A program made the translations under genes and the position numbers. The notes under the pieces were generated by a model that made no database searches, was not told the DNA's origin, and saw only the letters and a program-made list of their open reading frames with translations. A DNA stretch of 42,930 bases from Acidimicrobiales bacterium (GTDB lineage Bacteria; Actinomycetota; Acidimicrobiia; Acidimicrobiales; UBA8592), in contig JACERY010000016.1 of assembly GCA_013912105.1 (NCBI GenBank), positions 1 through 42,930 of the forward strand, in the 5' to 3' direction. Positions 1 through 8,354 of the stretch are shown here, one piece after another; within the stretch, counting starts at the first letter, position 1, and each line of letters opens with the position of its first letter.

Positions 1-1
1 G

Positions 2-424
2 CCATGGGGATTATGTGTTTTTGATGCTTGGCGACCCTTAGACCTCCAAGCAGAACTTTATGAAACGGCTTACGAGGACCCTGTACTCCCAAAGGGTTTT
101 GTCTCGCCTGCCAGTCCAGAGCCTACGACTCCACCACCTCATCTCACCGGGGGTACAGTTGACTGCAGCTTTACCTTAAATGGCATCGCTTTAGGTTTAG
201 GAACAGGTTTTGATGACTTCACTGATAGAGCCTCAACGAACGCCTTGGAGGACGAAGGTGGGGTCAACAGAGATCTTCGAAGATGGCTTTACTGGCTAAT
301 GCGCTCAGTAGGTTTCATTGTTTTAGATTGTGAATGGTGGCATTTTGAGTATGGAACCAGACGATGGGCAGCTATTAGTAATAAACCACCATTATTTGGT
401 CCTGCCAAACCAAACTTTAAATGA
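2..424 (+). CDS. D-alanyl-D-alanine dipeptidase, VanX/DdpX type (3' part only)
   Basis: Only the C-terminal 140 residues are present; the gene begins before the window. The reading frame starting at base 2 is open to the TGA at 422-424. It shows the peptidase M15D signature: DAWRPL near the start, HLTGGTVD (His and Asp zinc ligands), LGTGFDDF, an NRDLRRWLYWLMRSVGF helix, and CEWWHFEYGTRRW, whose Glu and His are the catalytic base and third zinc ligand. Family members cleave D-Ala-D-Ala or related dipeptides in peptidoglycan turnover or recycling; the substrate here is inferred. All motifs expected in this half are intact. The next gene, on the same strand, starts 50 bases later and is also envelope-associated. 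Confidence 0.88.
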   Translation, partial: PWGLCVFDAWRPLDLQAELYETAYEDPVLPKGFVSPASPEPTTPPPHLTGGTVDCSFTLNGIALGLGTGFDDFTDRASTNALEDEGGVNRDLRRWLYWLMRSVGFIVLDCEWWHFEYGTRRWAAISNKPPLFGPAKPNFK

Positions 425-462
425 TTTTCCATTATTGACAACAAATTTTTCGTTTTCTCCCC

Positions 463-468
463 TACTAT
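463..468 (+). promoter_or_regulatory. Possible -10 element (TACTAT) for a leaderless DUF3048 transcript
   Basis: TACTAT fits the TANNNT form and ends six bases before the GTG at 475, the spacing expected if transcription starts on the start codon. No Shine-Dalgarno sequence precedes the GTG. A TTGACA at 435-440 lies 22 bases upstream, too far for a canonical -35. This is inference from spacing only. Confidence 0.25.
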
Positions 469-474
469 CCCTCT

Positions 475-1635
475 GTGAGAATGAAGCCCCCTGATGTCAA
501 AAAAAATAACGTTTTACCAGCTATCTTGCTAGCCCCACTTCTATTTACCATTTCTTGTATCGCTATCTCTTGCGGAAATACATCCGAGCAACAACTAATC
601 GCAGTTGAAACCGGCTCGTCAACTGTTGCTTCTCCTACAGCGCTACCTGCTATTCCAAGCCCCACTCCTCTACCTTCGCCTACTCCTTCACCGACACCAA
701 TTCCTAGCCCTACACCTACGAACTATGAGCAAGGAGAAATAGATGGGATCACTCGTTCACCATTTAATGGAACAGCTGTTAGCGAGGAAAGCCTGTCAAG
801 GCGAGTCTTAGCTATCAAGATGGACAATCACCTTGACGCTCGGCCGCAGTCAGGAATCGACCTTGCTGATATGATCGTAGAAATCTGGGTTGAAGGAATA
901 ACTCGTTATCTCGCTATTTTCCAAGCTTCAGATTCAGACTTCGTAGGGCCGATGCGTTCGATGAGACCCACCGACTTTTCTATACAAAATTCTTGGTACT
1001 CCACATTTATAGTCTCAGGTGGTCAAGATTGGATCATCGAAATTGGCGATAATTCCAACGTTCGTTGGTTTGATGAACCTCCGGGATCCTTTCGTATAGG
1101 TGCCCGATCAAGACCCCATAATCTTTATGGAGATACCAGTCTTCTTAGACTTTTGGACACTCGAGGTACCTATACAAACCCTTTAGAACCCCTTTGGGAA
1201 TTTGGCGATATGGACCCAAGCTTGCCATCGGCAGAAGAGATTAAATTATCGTATTGGTTCGACTACACAACATCGTGGTATTGGAATGAAGACCGATCAG
1301 TCTACGAAAAAAGCACTATAGGCGAACCACATTATTATTTAGATTCAGAGAACAATGCACATAGGATTTCTGCTGACACCCTGATTATGCTTGAAACATT
1401 GTTCTTTCTAACTTGTTATGGTTGCGAATCTGGAACAACTGTTCCTGTAGCTGAAACTGTTGGCAGAGGAGATGCTTGGGTTTTCCATGGAGGAAAAATG
1501 CAAAAGGGAACCTGGTCACGTAACAGCGATAGGGAATGGTTTAAATTAACCACAGAAGATGGGTCACCAATGCTTGTGCCACCAGGGAAAATATGGATGA
1601 CATTAGCAAGAACCAACAATGTCGTTGCGCAATAA
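475..1635 (+). CDS. DUF3048 (YerB-like) lipoprotein
   Basis: A 386-aa predicted exported lipoprotein. A basic N-terminus is followed by a hydrophobic segment (about residues 13-32) and the lipobox-like AISC ending at Cys33. Residues 53-81 are a Pro/Ser/Thr linker of repeated SPTP units, typical of a tether across the envelope. The rest matches the DUF3048 N- and C-terminal domains: RRVLAIKMDNHLDARPQSG, a DMIVEIWVEGITRYLAIF segment, VGPMRSMRPTD, then a C-terminal half with WFDYTTSWYWNEDRSVYEK and GDAWVFHGGKMQKGTW. Function of the family is unsettled. The start is either this GTG, which suits a leaderless transcript, or the ATG at 481; neither has a clear ribosome site. It converges on the PLP enzyme gene, with a hairpin between them. 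Confidence 0.85.
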   Translation: MRMKPPDVKKNNVLPAILLAPLLFTISCIAISCGNTSEQQLIAVETGSSTVASPTALPAIPSPTPLPSPTPSPTPIPSPTPTNYEQGEIDGITRSPFNGTAVSEESLSRRVLAIKMDNHLDARPQSGIDLADMIVEIWVEGITRYLAIFQASDSDFVGPMRSMRPTDFSIQNSWYSTFIVSGGQDWIIEIGDNSNVRWFDEPPGSFRIGARSRPHNLYGDTSLLRLLDTRGTYTNPLEPLWEFGDMDPSLPSAEEIKLSYWFDYTTSWYWNEDRSVYEKSTIGEPHYYLDSENNAHRISADTLIMLETLFFLTCYGCESGTTVPVAETVGRGDAWVFHGGKMQKGTWSRNSDREWFKLTTEDGSPMLVPPGKIWMTLARTNNVVAQ

Positions 1636-1646
1636 GGCAAGTTACC

Positions 1647-1666
1647 TTACCGGTTTACACCGGTAA
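1647..1666. terminator. Stem-loop between convergent genes
   Basis: TTACCGGT (1647-1654), loop TTAC, ACCGGTAA (1659-1666): a perfect 8-bp stem with a 4-nt loop. It lies 12 bases after the DUF3048 stop and contains the stop and last codons of the minus-strand PLP gene. No T-tract follows on either strand, so it would be a non-canonical, possibly bidirectional, terminator or an mRNA 3'-end stabiliser. Confidence 0.5.
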
Positions 1667-2846
1667 TCAGAACACCAACCTTTTGGCTTTGATCAATAAT
1701 TTTATCTTCTAGCAAAGAGATAACCCCAGCTACAGATGCTGCTCCGGTAGGTTCTGCATTAATTCCTAAAGATGAAACTAGCTGACTTGCAGAAATTATA
1801 TTTTTTTCTGAGCTAACAATACTTCCACCATCGGAAAGTAGCAGCGACCTTATAACACCAAGCCAATCGTAAGTTACGTCATCGAGAATTCCACTAGCAA
1901 GGCTTTTTGGGTTGTCCCATGGCTTCATAAGATCCGCGGAATTCTCCCTAGCGTAAAGCATAACTTCAGCAAAGGTCCTCTCTTTAGGAAGGCTTTCCCA
2001 AGCTCGATTTAATGGCGCGCAACCTTCGGACTGGGTAGCCCATATCCTTGGAACCTTCTCTAAAATATTGAATTCTTTCGCCTCCATCAACCCAATTGCA
2101 CAACTTGTTAGAAGTGCTCCACCTCCAACTTGGATCACTAAATCATCAACAGGGTCATTCTGAAGGGCAGTAGCAAGCTCCCAACCTATGGTTCGGCCTC
2201 CATCGAGAGTTAGCTGGTTTTCCGTTGCTTGCACCCCAAACGCAATACTCCCATCTAATAACGATTCTTGGAAACGGAGCATACAGGGGTCACCAATTTC
2301 TCCTTTAAATCGCTCACACACATGTATATCTGCTTCGAGCTTCTTCAACTCAGTAACAATTGCTGGGTTAGCCCAAGTTGGGATAAATACATCAATTGGC
2401 CTTCCTACAGCTCTTGCTAGAGTTGCTGCTCCTAAGGCTGCATTCCCGCAAGATGATATCGCTAGCCTTTTATCATCTGCTCCGGCATCAATAGCAAAAT
2501 GCAGAAGAAGACCCATCAAGTGCCTGGCTTTATGTGAACCCCCTACATTTGCGGTCTCGTCCTTCCACAAAACTGAGGACGGCAACACTGCTGCCGCCTC
2601 TTTCCAGATCCCAGTGGGTGTGATATGGAACATCTTTCCTGAAGTTTGGTAAATCGCTTGGTTAATTTGAGTTACTAAGCTTTTATAATCATCGTCACTC
2701 CAACCCGCTTCCTTTGCGCGGTGCCAGGAGTTAAGCATTTTTCTCCATTTAATAAACGGATTTTCTTCAGGGTCATCATGGTCAGGCCATTCAGCCATAG
2801 TTGGGGTTTCGAGCCAAGAATCATTACCCCCATTAGCTTTAAGCAC
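1647..2846 (-). CDS. PLP-dependent enzyme, fold type II (threonine synthase-like)
   Basis: A 399-aa cytosolic enzyme of the tryptophan-synthase-beta superfamily. Visible landmarks are the PLP lysine in GGSHKARH (Lys106), the asparagine loop SSCGNAALGAA (about 131-141) that holds the substrate carboxylate, and the glycine-rich phosphate loop VGGGALLTS (about 240-248). SHK in place of the SxKDR of cysteine synthase suggests a threonine synthase, threonine dehydratase or diaminopropionate lyase relative; the substrate is not readable. The GTG start at 2846 lies one base after the stop of the upstream PLP gene, so the two are probably translationally coupled. A later ATG at 2798 is an alternative start, but neither has a close ribosome site. 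Confidence 0.8.
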   Translation of the reverse strand: MLKANGGNDSWLETPTMAEWPDHDDPEENPFIKWRKMLNSWHRAKEAGWSDDDYKSLVTQINQAIYQTSGKMFHITPTGIWKEAAAVLPSSVLWKDETANVGGSHKARHLMGLLLHFAIDAGADDKRLAISSCGNAALGAATLARAVGRPIDVFIPTWANPAIVTELKKLEADIHVCERFKGEIGDPCMLRFQESLLDGSIAFGVQATENQLTLDGGRTIGWELATALQNDPVDDLVIQVGGGALLTSCAIGLMEAKEFNILEKVPRIWATQSEGCAPLNRAWESLPKERTFAEVMLYARENSADLMKPWDNPKSLASGILDDVTYDWLGVIRSLLLSDGGSIVSSEKNIISASQLVSSLGINAEPTGAASVAGVISLLEDKIIDQSQKVGVLITGVNR

Positions 2847-2847
2847 G

Positions 2848-4359
2848 CTAAACCGTTACTCCGGTTTCTGTATTAAATTCGGTGATCATTTCATCCCATT
2901 TGGGTGTCATCCCATGAAGAGCTTTCCAGAATTCTTGGGACCTTCGTGCATCAAAATCTTCTATACTTACTCCTTGTTGTTCCACCCAAGTGTAATAACC
3001 CAAGTTAAAGATACGATTCTTCCCTACCTCATCTAATTCTTCGAGATGGTCTGTGGTGACGGACTGGAGATGCGTTTCAAATATTTCTGCTGCGTGCGAA
3101 GAGGTAAAGCCATCTGGGTATTGGCTATTTAATAAGTGTTCTTTTTCGCTCTCGTACAACTCAGAGCCATCTGTTGCAACCGTGATGATCACATCATTTG
3201 GCCCAAGATCTAGCTTTTTGGCTGTTTTGATTGCAGCAAGCATATTGCAGATAGAAGAAAAACCGAAATGACAGAGATTCTCTACTATCTCGTTTGGAAT
3301 CTGATGCTCACTTTCTAAATAACTCTTTCCTTCCGGTGTAGTAAAAACTAAATTAAGCGAGTCTGTAGAAACATCTGATATTCCCGCGACGATATCCGTA
3401 TTCATCACATTATGGATTAAAGGTATGTGCTTATCACCTATTCCCTGTATGTTGTGCTCCCCATACCCGTTGTAGAGCATTGTGGGACATTCAAGAGCTT
3501 CCACCGCAATAATCTTTGCACCGAAATCATCTTTCAACCTATCCCCTGCAGCTAGAGTTCCTGCTGAACCAGAAGCTGACGCGAACGCTGCGAGTTTAAG
3601 ATTAGGGTCCGAAGCCTTAAGTGTCTCGAAGATATGACCTAATGCCCTTCCAGTAACCGTGTAATGCCCTATGTGGTTAGCGAACTCGGAGAATTGATTA
3701 AAAATAAAGTTAGTTTTATCCTTCTCTAGCTCGTTGCATGCATCATAAATTTCTTTTACGTTACTTTCAGAACCTGGTGTTCTAACGATATCGCTTGGGT
3801 CCATAACCCACTTGTCAAGCCAATCAAACCTCTCTTGACTCATATTCTCTGGAAGCACTGCCACGCCTCTGCTCCTCATCAAAGTAGAGATTGCTATTCC
3901 ACCTCTTGCATAGTTTCCTGTAGATGGCCATATCGCTCGGTGTTTGGTTGGGTCAAATTGGCCACTAATTACTCGGGGAACGAAACAACTATACGCTGCA
4001 AGCACCTTATGAGCCGTAATCATAGGGAAGCGGTTACCGAAAGCTAAGACAATTTTTGCTTCAACACCTGTGAGTTCCGAAGGAAGAACAATGTGCTGCG
4101 GGATATCTACTTTTCCTGAGGAACCATATGCGTTATACCAATGCACTCTGAAAAGATTTAAAGGATGGGCTTCATTCGGGTCAATGTGAAGAAGCGCATC
4201 ATTAATCTTCTCAGGGATTGTAGTGGGGTCTGCCAATTGGGAGAAAGTAGGAAGGAGTATGTGTTCCTCTCGGAATCTATTTACAGATCTTGCATAACTT
4301 TCTTCGTCTACTATCGACTGAAGCAAACCATATCTTGCGGGATCCACGCCAAGTTCCAT
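2848..4359 (-). CDS. PLP-dependent enzyme, fold type II (cysteine synthase-like, long form)
   Basis: A 503-aa protein, longer than ordinary cysteine synthases (about 300 aa), with about 80 extra N-terminal and about 90 extra C-terminal residues. It has a candidate PLP lysine in ITAHKVLAAY (Lys118), a WPSTGNYARGG substrate loop (about 144-154) and a FASASGSAGTLAAG phosphate loop in the middle. Together with the downstream 399-aa PLP enzyme it forms a two-gene unit, one base apart. The pair may be two subunits or consecutive steps acting on an amino-acid-like substrate; that is inference. It is transcribed away from the P450 gene. Confidence 0.78.
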   Translation of the reverse strand: MELGVDPARYGLLQSIVDEESYARSVNRFREEHILLPTFSQLADPTTIPEKINDALLHIDPNEAHPLNLFRVHWYNAYGSSGKVDIPQHIVLPSELTGVEAKIVLAFGNRFPMITAHKVLAAYSCFVPRVISGQFDPTKHRAIWPSTGNYARGGIAISTLMRSRGVAVLPENMSQERFDWLDKWVMDPSDIVRTPGSESNVKEIYDACNELEKDKTNFIFNQFSEFANHIGHYTVTGRALGHIFETLKASDPNLKLAAFASASGSAGTLAAGDRLKDDFGAKIIAVEALECPTMLYNGYGEHNIQGIGDKHIPLIHNVMNTDIVAGISDVSTDSLNLVFTTPEGKSYLESEHQIPNEIVENLCHFGFSSICNMLAAIKTAKKLDLGPNDVIITVATDGSELYESEKEHLLNSQYPDGFTSSHAAEIFETHLQSVTTDHLEELDEVGKNRIFNLGYYTWVEQQGVSIEDFDARRSQEFWKALHGMTPKWDEMITEFNTETGVTV

Positions 4360-4393
4360 ACGTTCACGCTAGCGCCTCTGGAGTTATTTGGCG

Positions 4394-4403
4394 TTAACGT
4401 TAA
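4394..4403. promoter_or_regulatory. 10-bp palindrome TTAACGTTAA in a divergent promoter region
   Basis: A perfect palindrome in the 83-bp gap between the divergent PLP pair and the P450 gene, at the position expected of an operator. A related TTAACGTTGA lies in the convergent gap near 33696-33705, so the core may simply be common A+T-rich sequence. Confidence 0.25.
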
Positions 4404-4442
4404 GTAGATTTCAAGTCTTCATAGGCGTTCATTCTCGAAAAG

Positions 4443-5654
4443 ATGTACTGTTATGTCGTGACTACTGAACCAATTGACCTACTTGACGGTGATTTCTATG
4501 TTTCAGACCCTTACACGACATATGCTTGGATGCGTGAAAAAGCCCCAGCCTATTGGGATTCGGTTAACGAACTTTGGGGTATTTCTCGCTACGACGACAT
4601 TGTTGAAATAGAAAAGAATAAGTCAATTTTTATTAGTTCAGATAAAGAAAAGGGAGGATACCGCCCCAATCTGCCCGCAGACTCTTCAATAATTGGTTTG
4701 GATGATCCCACCCATAGCGTTCGGAGGTTACTAGTTTCAAGACGATTTACTCCAAGGTCAGTCGAGTCATGGACACCTCACATCACAGGCGCTGTTGAAA
4801 AGTTGCTAGACGACGCTCTTGATAAAAAAACAGCTGTAGATATCGTCGGCGAGCTCGCAGCACCGCTACCAGCGATGATGATAGGCCACCTTCTAGGTTT
4901 CCCCGATGAACTTTGGCCATCTTTGCACCGCTGGTCAGAACAAACAATTGCGTTAGGAGGCGGCCCTCGATATCAGAATGAAGAAGGGACTACCGCAGTC
5001 TTTGAATTTGTTGAGGCTTGCATGGATCTATATTCAGAAAAAAAATTGAACCCTTCAGACGATATTATGACCGCCTGGATTGAAGCTGAATCGGCTGGTC
5101 TCAAAGATGGATCAAATTTTGGCCTAGACCAAATTATAAGCGACTGCCTTCTTCTTCTTGATGGAGGGGCAGAAACAACAAGAACAGTTATTGCACGTTC
5201 TATGCTTAACCTTTCTGAAGATAACGAGCAATGGCAACTTCTCAAAGAAGGTGCCGATCTCGATACGGCAGTTGAGGAATTTATTAGATTTGTAACTCCG
5301 ATACACAATATGTGTCGGGTCGCAACAGAAGATTACGATATCGGTGGGGAAACTATCAAGAAGGGGCAACAAGTTCTCTTAATGTATTCTTCTGCGAATA
5401 GAGACCCCTCAAAATTCGCTAACCCTGAAAAGCTAGATGTTACAAGGTCTCCAAATCACCACATCTCGTTTGGGTTTGGCACACATTTCTGCTTAGGGGC
5501 ATCTCTGGCCCGACTGGAGATCAAAATTTTCTTTCAACAATTACGTAATCGCGTGCATGATTTCTCAATTGCGACTCAACCTGTAGAAATGCCAAATGCT
5601 TTCGTCTACGGACTTGCATCTTGTCCCATGTTTTTAGAACCTACAAACCCATAA
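4443..5654 (+). CDS. Cytochrome P450, CYP142/CYP125-like (candidate sterol side-chain hydroxylase)
   Basis: A 403-aa complete soluble bacterial P450. The I-helix oxygen-binding motif is LDGGAETTR (about 239-247), the K-helix ExxR is E279-R282, and the heme-ligand loop is FGFGTHFCLG with Cys350. The stretch HNMCRVATEDYDIGG, the ANRDPSKFANPEKLDVTRSPNHH region and the N-terminal DLLDGDFYVSDPYTTYAWMR resemble actinobacterial CYP142/CYP125, which oxidise the terminal methyl of cholesterol or cholestenone. That assignment is from remembered family sequence. The steroid catabolic genes in this window make a sterol substrate plausible. Ferredoxin and reductase partners are not in the window. ATG at 4443 is used; a GTG at 4458 is an alternative. 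Confidence 0.85.
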   Translation: MYCYVVTTEPIDLLDGDFYVSDPYTTYAWMREKAPAYWDSVNELWGISRYDDIVEIEKNKSIFISSDKEKGGYRPNLPADSSIIGLDDPTHSVRRLLVSRRFTPRSVESWTPHITGAVEKLLDDALDKKTAVDIVGELAAPLPAMMIGHLLGFPDELWPSLHRWSEQTIALGGGPRYQNEEGTTAVFEFVEACMDLYSEKKLNPSDDIMTAWIEAESAGLKDGSNFGLDQIISDCLLLLDGGAETTRTVIARSMLNLSEDNEQWQLLKEGADLDTAVEEFIRFVTPIHNMCRVATEDYDIGGETIKKGQQVLLMYSSANRDPSKFANPEKLDVTRSPNHHISFGFGTHFCLGASLARLEIKIFFQQLRNRVHDFSIATQPVEMPNAFVYGLASCPMFLEPTNP

Positions 5655-5758
5655 CAATCTCTACTACTACTCCTTGAAACACATTCCCTTATTTCTGATC
5701 AATGGTAAAGACAATCAAGAGTCGAATTCTATAGATTCACATAAGCTGCATGCATGAA

Positions 5759-6706
5759 TCAAGCGAGTTCGCTCTTGAGTAAAGGCAAGAAACCTTCTTG
5801 GTGTTTCATCAACTGTTCTCGTATTTGATCAGGTTGCAACCCTGCCACATGCACACGTACATTAACTGTGTCACACCCTGACTCTGCTAATACCTTCAGA
5901 AGTTGCTCTGCTGCCTGTTCTCCATCTTTTGCAACGATTGTGCTGTCTCCTTGGCTCCAATTACCTTTAGCCCTTTCGCTTGCGTAGCTATAATAGTGTT
6001 TCATTTGAGCATCAATTGATGACTGAGGTGGATCCCCAATCCAAACACGTCGGATAAGTATTAAAGGGCCGGAACCACCGGCTTCTTTATATTGATGGGA
6101 AAGATCTAGAGAAACGCTTGGATCTTGTAACGAATCAAAAAGGACTCCGCAATCAAGCTTTGCAGCTCGAACGCACGCTTGACTGCTTTGTGCAGCAATA
6201 ACCATTGGGACAGGGTTATGTAGACAATTCTGAATGCTTAAATCATCAACTAAAGGCCCTTCTGGTCTCCCACGAAGAGTTTTCACTATCCACGGTAAGG
6301 ATGCCTTGAATCTAGAATTTATTTCTCCAAATGGAACTTCGGCCAATTCAAAATCTACCGGTAACGCTCCAGCAGCGAAACCAGCACCGATACGTTTCGG
6401 GAAAGCACTTGATAGCCAAGCAATTTCCTCCGCAATTAATGCCTTAGCTTTAAGAGGAAGTAGCAGTGGGCAAGGAGCAGCCCATATCTCTTTAGTTACA
6501 CTAAGAAGGAAGGATGTAAGTTGGGTAGGGTTTGGCAAGTAACCTGGGAAGCCGGCATGGTGCTCGCTAACCATTAGCCCGTCATACCCAACTCTTTCGG
6601 CTATAACTGCCTCTGACCGAAGCTCATTTATCTGTTCAGTAGCTAAACCTGGACAAGGATAGAGTCGAAGAGAAACAGAGCCGCGACTAAGAGGCACACT
6701 AGTCAT
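5759..6706 (-). CDS. Luciferase-like monooxygenase/F420-dependent oxidoreductase family protein
   Basis: About 315 aa, TIM-barrel luciferase-like fold. Typical elements are AVIAERVGYDGLMVSEHHAG near the N-terminus, where the EHH motif lies at the cofactor/substrate end of the barrel, LPLKAKALIAEEIAWLSSAFPKRIGAGFAAG and a C-terminal GCDTVNVRVHVAG. It uses F420 or FMN; which one cannot be told. The ATG at 6706 overlaps the last eight bases of the upstream SDR gene, and a GGAG sits 12 bases before it. Longer starts at 6736 and 6724 lie deeper inside the SDR and lack a ribosome site. It probably shares a transcript, and perhaps a pathway, with the SDR. Confidence 0.78.
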   Translation of the reverse strand: MTSVPLSRGSVSLRLYPCPGLATEQINELRSEAVIAERVGYDGLMVSEHHAGFPGYLPNPTQLTSFLLSVTKEIWAAPCPLLLPLKAKALIAEEIAWLSSAFPKRIGAGFAAGALPVDFELAEVPFGEINSRFKASLPWIVKTLRGRPEGPLVDDLSIQNCLHNPVPMVIAAQSSQACVRAAKLDCGVLFDSLQDPSVSLDLSHQYKEAGGSGPLILIRRVWIGDPPQSSIDAQMKHYYSYASERAKGNWSQGDSTIVAKDGEQAAEQLLKVLAESGCDTVNVRVHVAGLQPDQIREQLMKHQEGFLPLLKSELA

Positions 6707-7544
6707 CAGTCGGCAATTCTCCATAGAGTTGATCATGAGAAAAGTTAGCTAAAAATTGAGTGAACTGCGGCCCGCGCCTTAATGAATGCCCACCATCAAC
6801 ATTTATACATTGACCTGTTATCCACCGAGATTCAGAGCTAATGAGAAACCTTGCTAGGGCTGCGACATCCTTAGGCTCCCCAACATCACCTAATGGTGTG
6901 TTAGTTATATAACTTTCGTATACCTCACTGTTTTTAGGGATAGCTTCCATAATCTCTGTTGCTATGAATCCTGGCCTAATAGCATTAAACCGAATGTTCG
7001 CAGGACCAAATTCATCTGCTGCATTTCGCATAATTGCCTCAATCCCAGCTTTAGCTGCAGGGTAAGCCCCGAACCAAAGATGTGTTAGATGACTTGCAAT
7101 CGAAGACATTCCCACAAATGAACCCTTGTCTGATTCTTTTAGGAATGGCACAGAATGTTTTACGCAAAGCATCGTACCTAAAACATTAAGATGCAGGACC
7201 CTAGTGAACTCATCTAAGTCTTGGAGATGGTACGGAGCCATTCCTCCGCCACCGCCTGCATTTGCTACGACTCCATCTAAACCATTCCCGAATTCGGCTG
7301 CTTCCTCAACTACATCACGAACCTGATTTTCATTGGTAACGTCACAAATTTTGTATTGTATTCTCGTTTTACTGGAAGTTTCTGAAATAATTCCATCAAC
7401 TGCTTTTACTAAATTCTCTTCGGTCCTTCCGCATATCGTCACTGAAGCACCGCTTTGCGCCAAATTCGCTGCGCATGCTTTGCCGATGCCTGTTCCCCCG
7501 CCAGTCACTAGTATTCCGTAATCATGCATTCCGTCTTTAGTCAT
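6699..7544 (-). CDS. Short-chain dehydrogenase/reductase
   Basis: A 281-aa classical SDR. The Rossmann motif TGGGTGIG lies at about 14-21, ANAGG at about 94-98, the catalytic Ser at 147/148 (MSSIAS) and YPAAK at 161-165. The C-terminal VDGGHSLRRGP and a 20-residue tail complete it. Substrate unknown; family members oxidise alcohols or reduce ketones with NAD(P). The ATG is preceded by AGGGA at good spacing. The gene lies 53 bases downstream of the membrane protein gene and overlaps the luciferase-fold gene, so the three are probably one transcript. Confidence 0.85.
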   Translation of the reverse strand: MTKDGMHDYGILVTGGGTGIGKACAANLAQSGASVTICGRTEENLVKAVDGIISETSSKTRIQYKICDVTNENQVRDVVEEAAEFGNGLDGVVANAGGGGGMAPYHLQDLDEFTRVLHLNVLGTMLCVKHSVPFLKESDKGSFVGMSSIASHLTHLWFGAYPAAKAGIEAIMRNAADEFGPANIRFNAIRPGFIATEIMEAIPKNSEVYESYITNTPLGDVGEPKDVAALARFLISSESRWITGQCINVDGGHSLRRGPQFTQFLANFSHDQLYGELPTDD

Positions 7545-7597
7545 AAAATCCCTGTGTTTTCTCTTGATTTTTTATTTTGCACTATTTTGACTCTCCC

Positions 7598-8254
7598 TCA
7601 GGTTTCGCGTCGATTTTCTAACACGCTGGCTAACCCAGAAAAACCAGGAATGACAGCGAGTTTCTTCCCCAAATAAAGCATTGATAGCACTATTACTGCC
7701 GTAGTAAAGGGCCAATTCACAAAAAATCGAATAACCAGGTACCCATCAACTGAAGCATTGTTATAAAGCCAAACATCAAATCCAGCACTAATAAGTTGGG
7801 CTATACCTAATCCAATAGCAATTCGGCTCATAGCTGATTTGTAAGCTTGATGATTCAAAACTGAAATATCAAAAGGAAAGATAATTGGAGCGTATTGAGC
7901 AAGATAGTTACGCCCCACAACAGTGGTAACTACAAGGCCTAAGCCAACAAATGCTTTGATCCCGATACCTATACCAAAATACACAGCTTCACTATCTGTT
8001 ACGATCCCAATAATTCCTCTGACAAGAATTCCAGCTGTAACGATCGGAATAAATTTTCCTATTGGGTGACCATTTCTCCAACGACGAATCGAAATCATAA
8101 CCGACCAAACAGTCGCAGCACTTATTGCAGAAGCCAACCCAAATAACTTATTGAAACCTATAAAAAGAATGATGGGCATCATAGATTCCCATGGGTTTTG
8201 GCTGCTCACCGATCCCCTAACTTCCTTATCATTATTTTCTGTCATTTCTTCCAC
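7598..8254 (-). CDS. Integral membrane protein, DUF3159/VC0807-like
   Basis: A 218-aa polytopic protein with a short charged N-terminus (about 20 residues) and roughly five or six hydrophobic segments, for example PIILFIGFNKLFGLASAIS, FIPIVTAGILVRGIIGIVT, GLGLVVTTVVG and TTAVIVLSMLYLG. The helix lengths and the RNYLAQYAPIIFPF loop recall the DUF3159/VC0807 group of small membrane proteins of unknown function; the match is loose. It is first in a minus-strand run with the SDR and luciferase-fold genes, and divergent from the HsdA-like SDR, suggesting but not proving a transport or membrane role for the same substrate. Confidence 0.7.
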   Translation of the reverse strand: MEEMTENNDKEVRGSVSSQNPWESMMPIILFIGFNKLFGLASAISAATVWSVMISIRRWRNGHPIGKFIPIVTAGILVRGIIGIVTDSEAVYFGIGIGIKAFVGLGLVVTTVVGRNYLAQYAPIIFPFDISVLNHQAYKSAMSRIAIGLGIAQLISAGFDVWLYNNASVDGYLVIRFFVNWPFTTAVIVLSMLYLGKKLAVIPGFSGLASVLENRRET

Positions 8255-8354
8255 ATTACTAGTTTGGTCTGTTCTGCATAGAATTGCTCAACAGTGCTTT
8301 CAAATATAGTTCGGTCTAAGATCAGTTTCTAACAAACACCACTTAGGAGATGAA

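Noticed and set aside
2188..2652. 154-aa plus-strand ORF inside the PLP enzyme gene
   Set aside because: It is opposite the PLP-lysine and asparagine-loop region of a real gene and shows no domain.
5655..5758. Possible tRNA or terminator in the P450/luciferase-fold convergent gap
   Set aside because: It has no cloverleaf arms and no stable stem with a T run; only short palindromes such as TGCATGCA and GAATTC.
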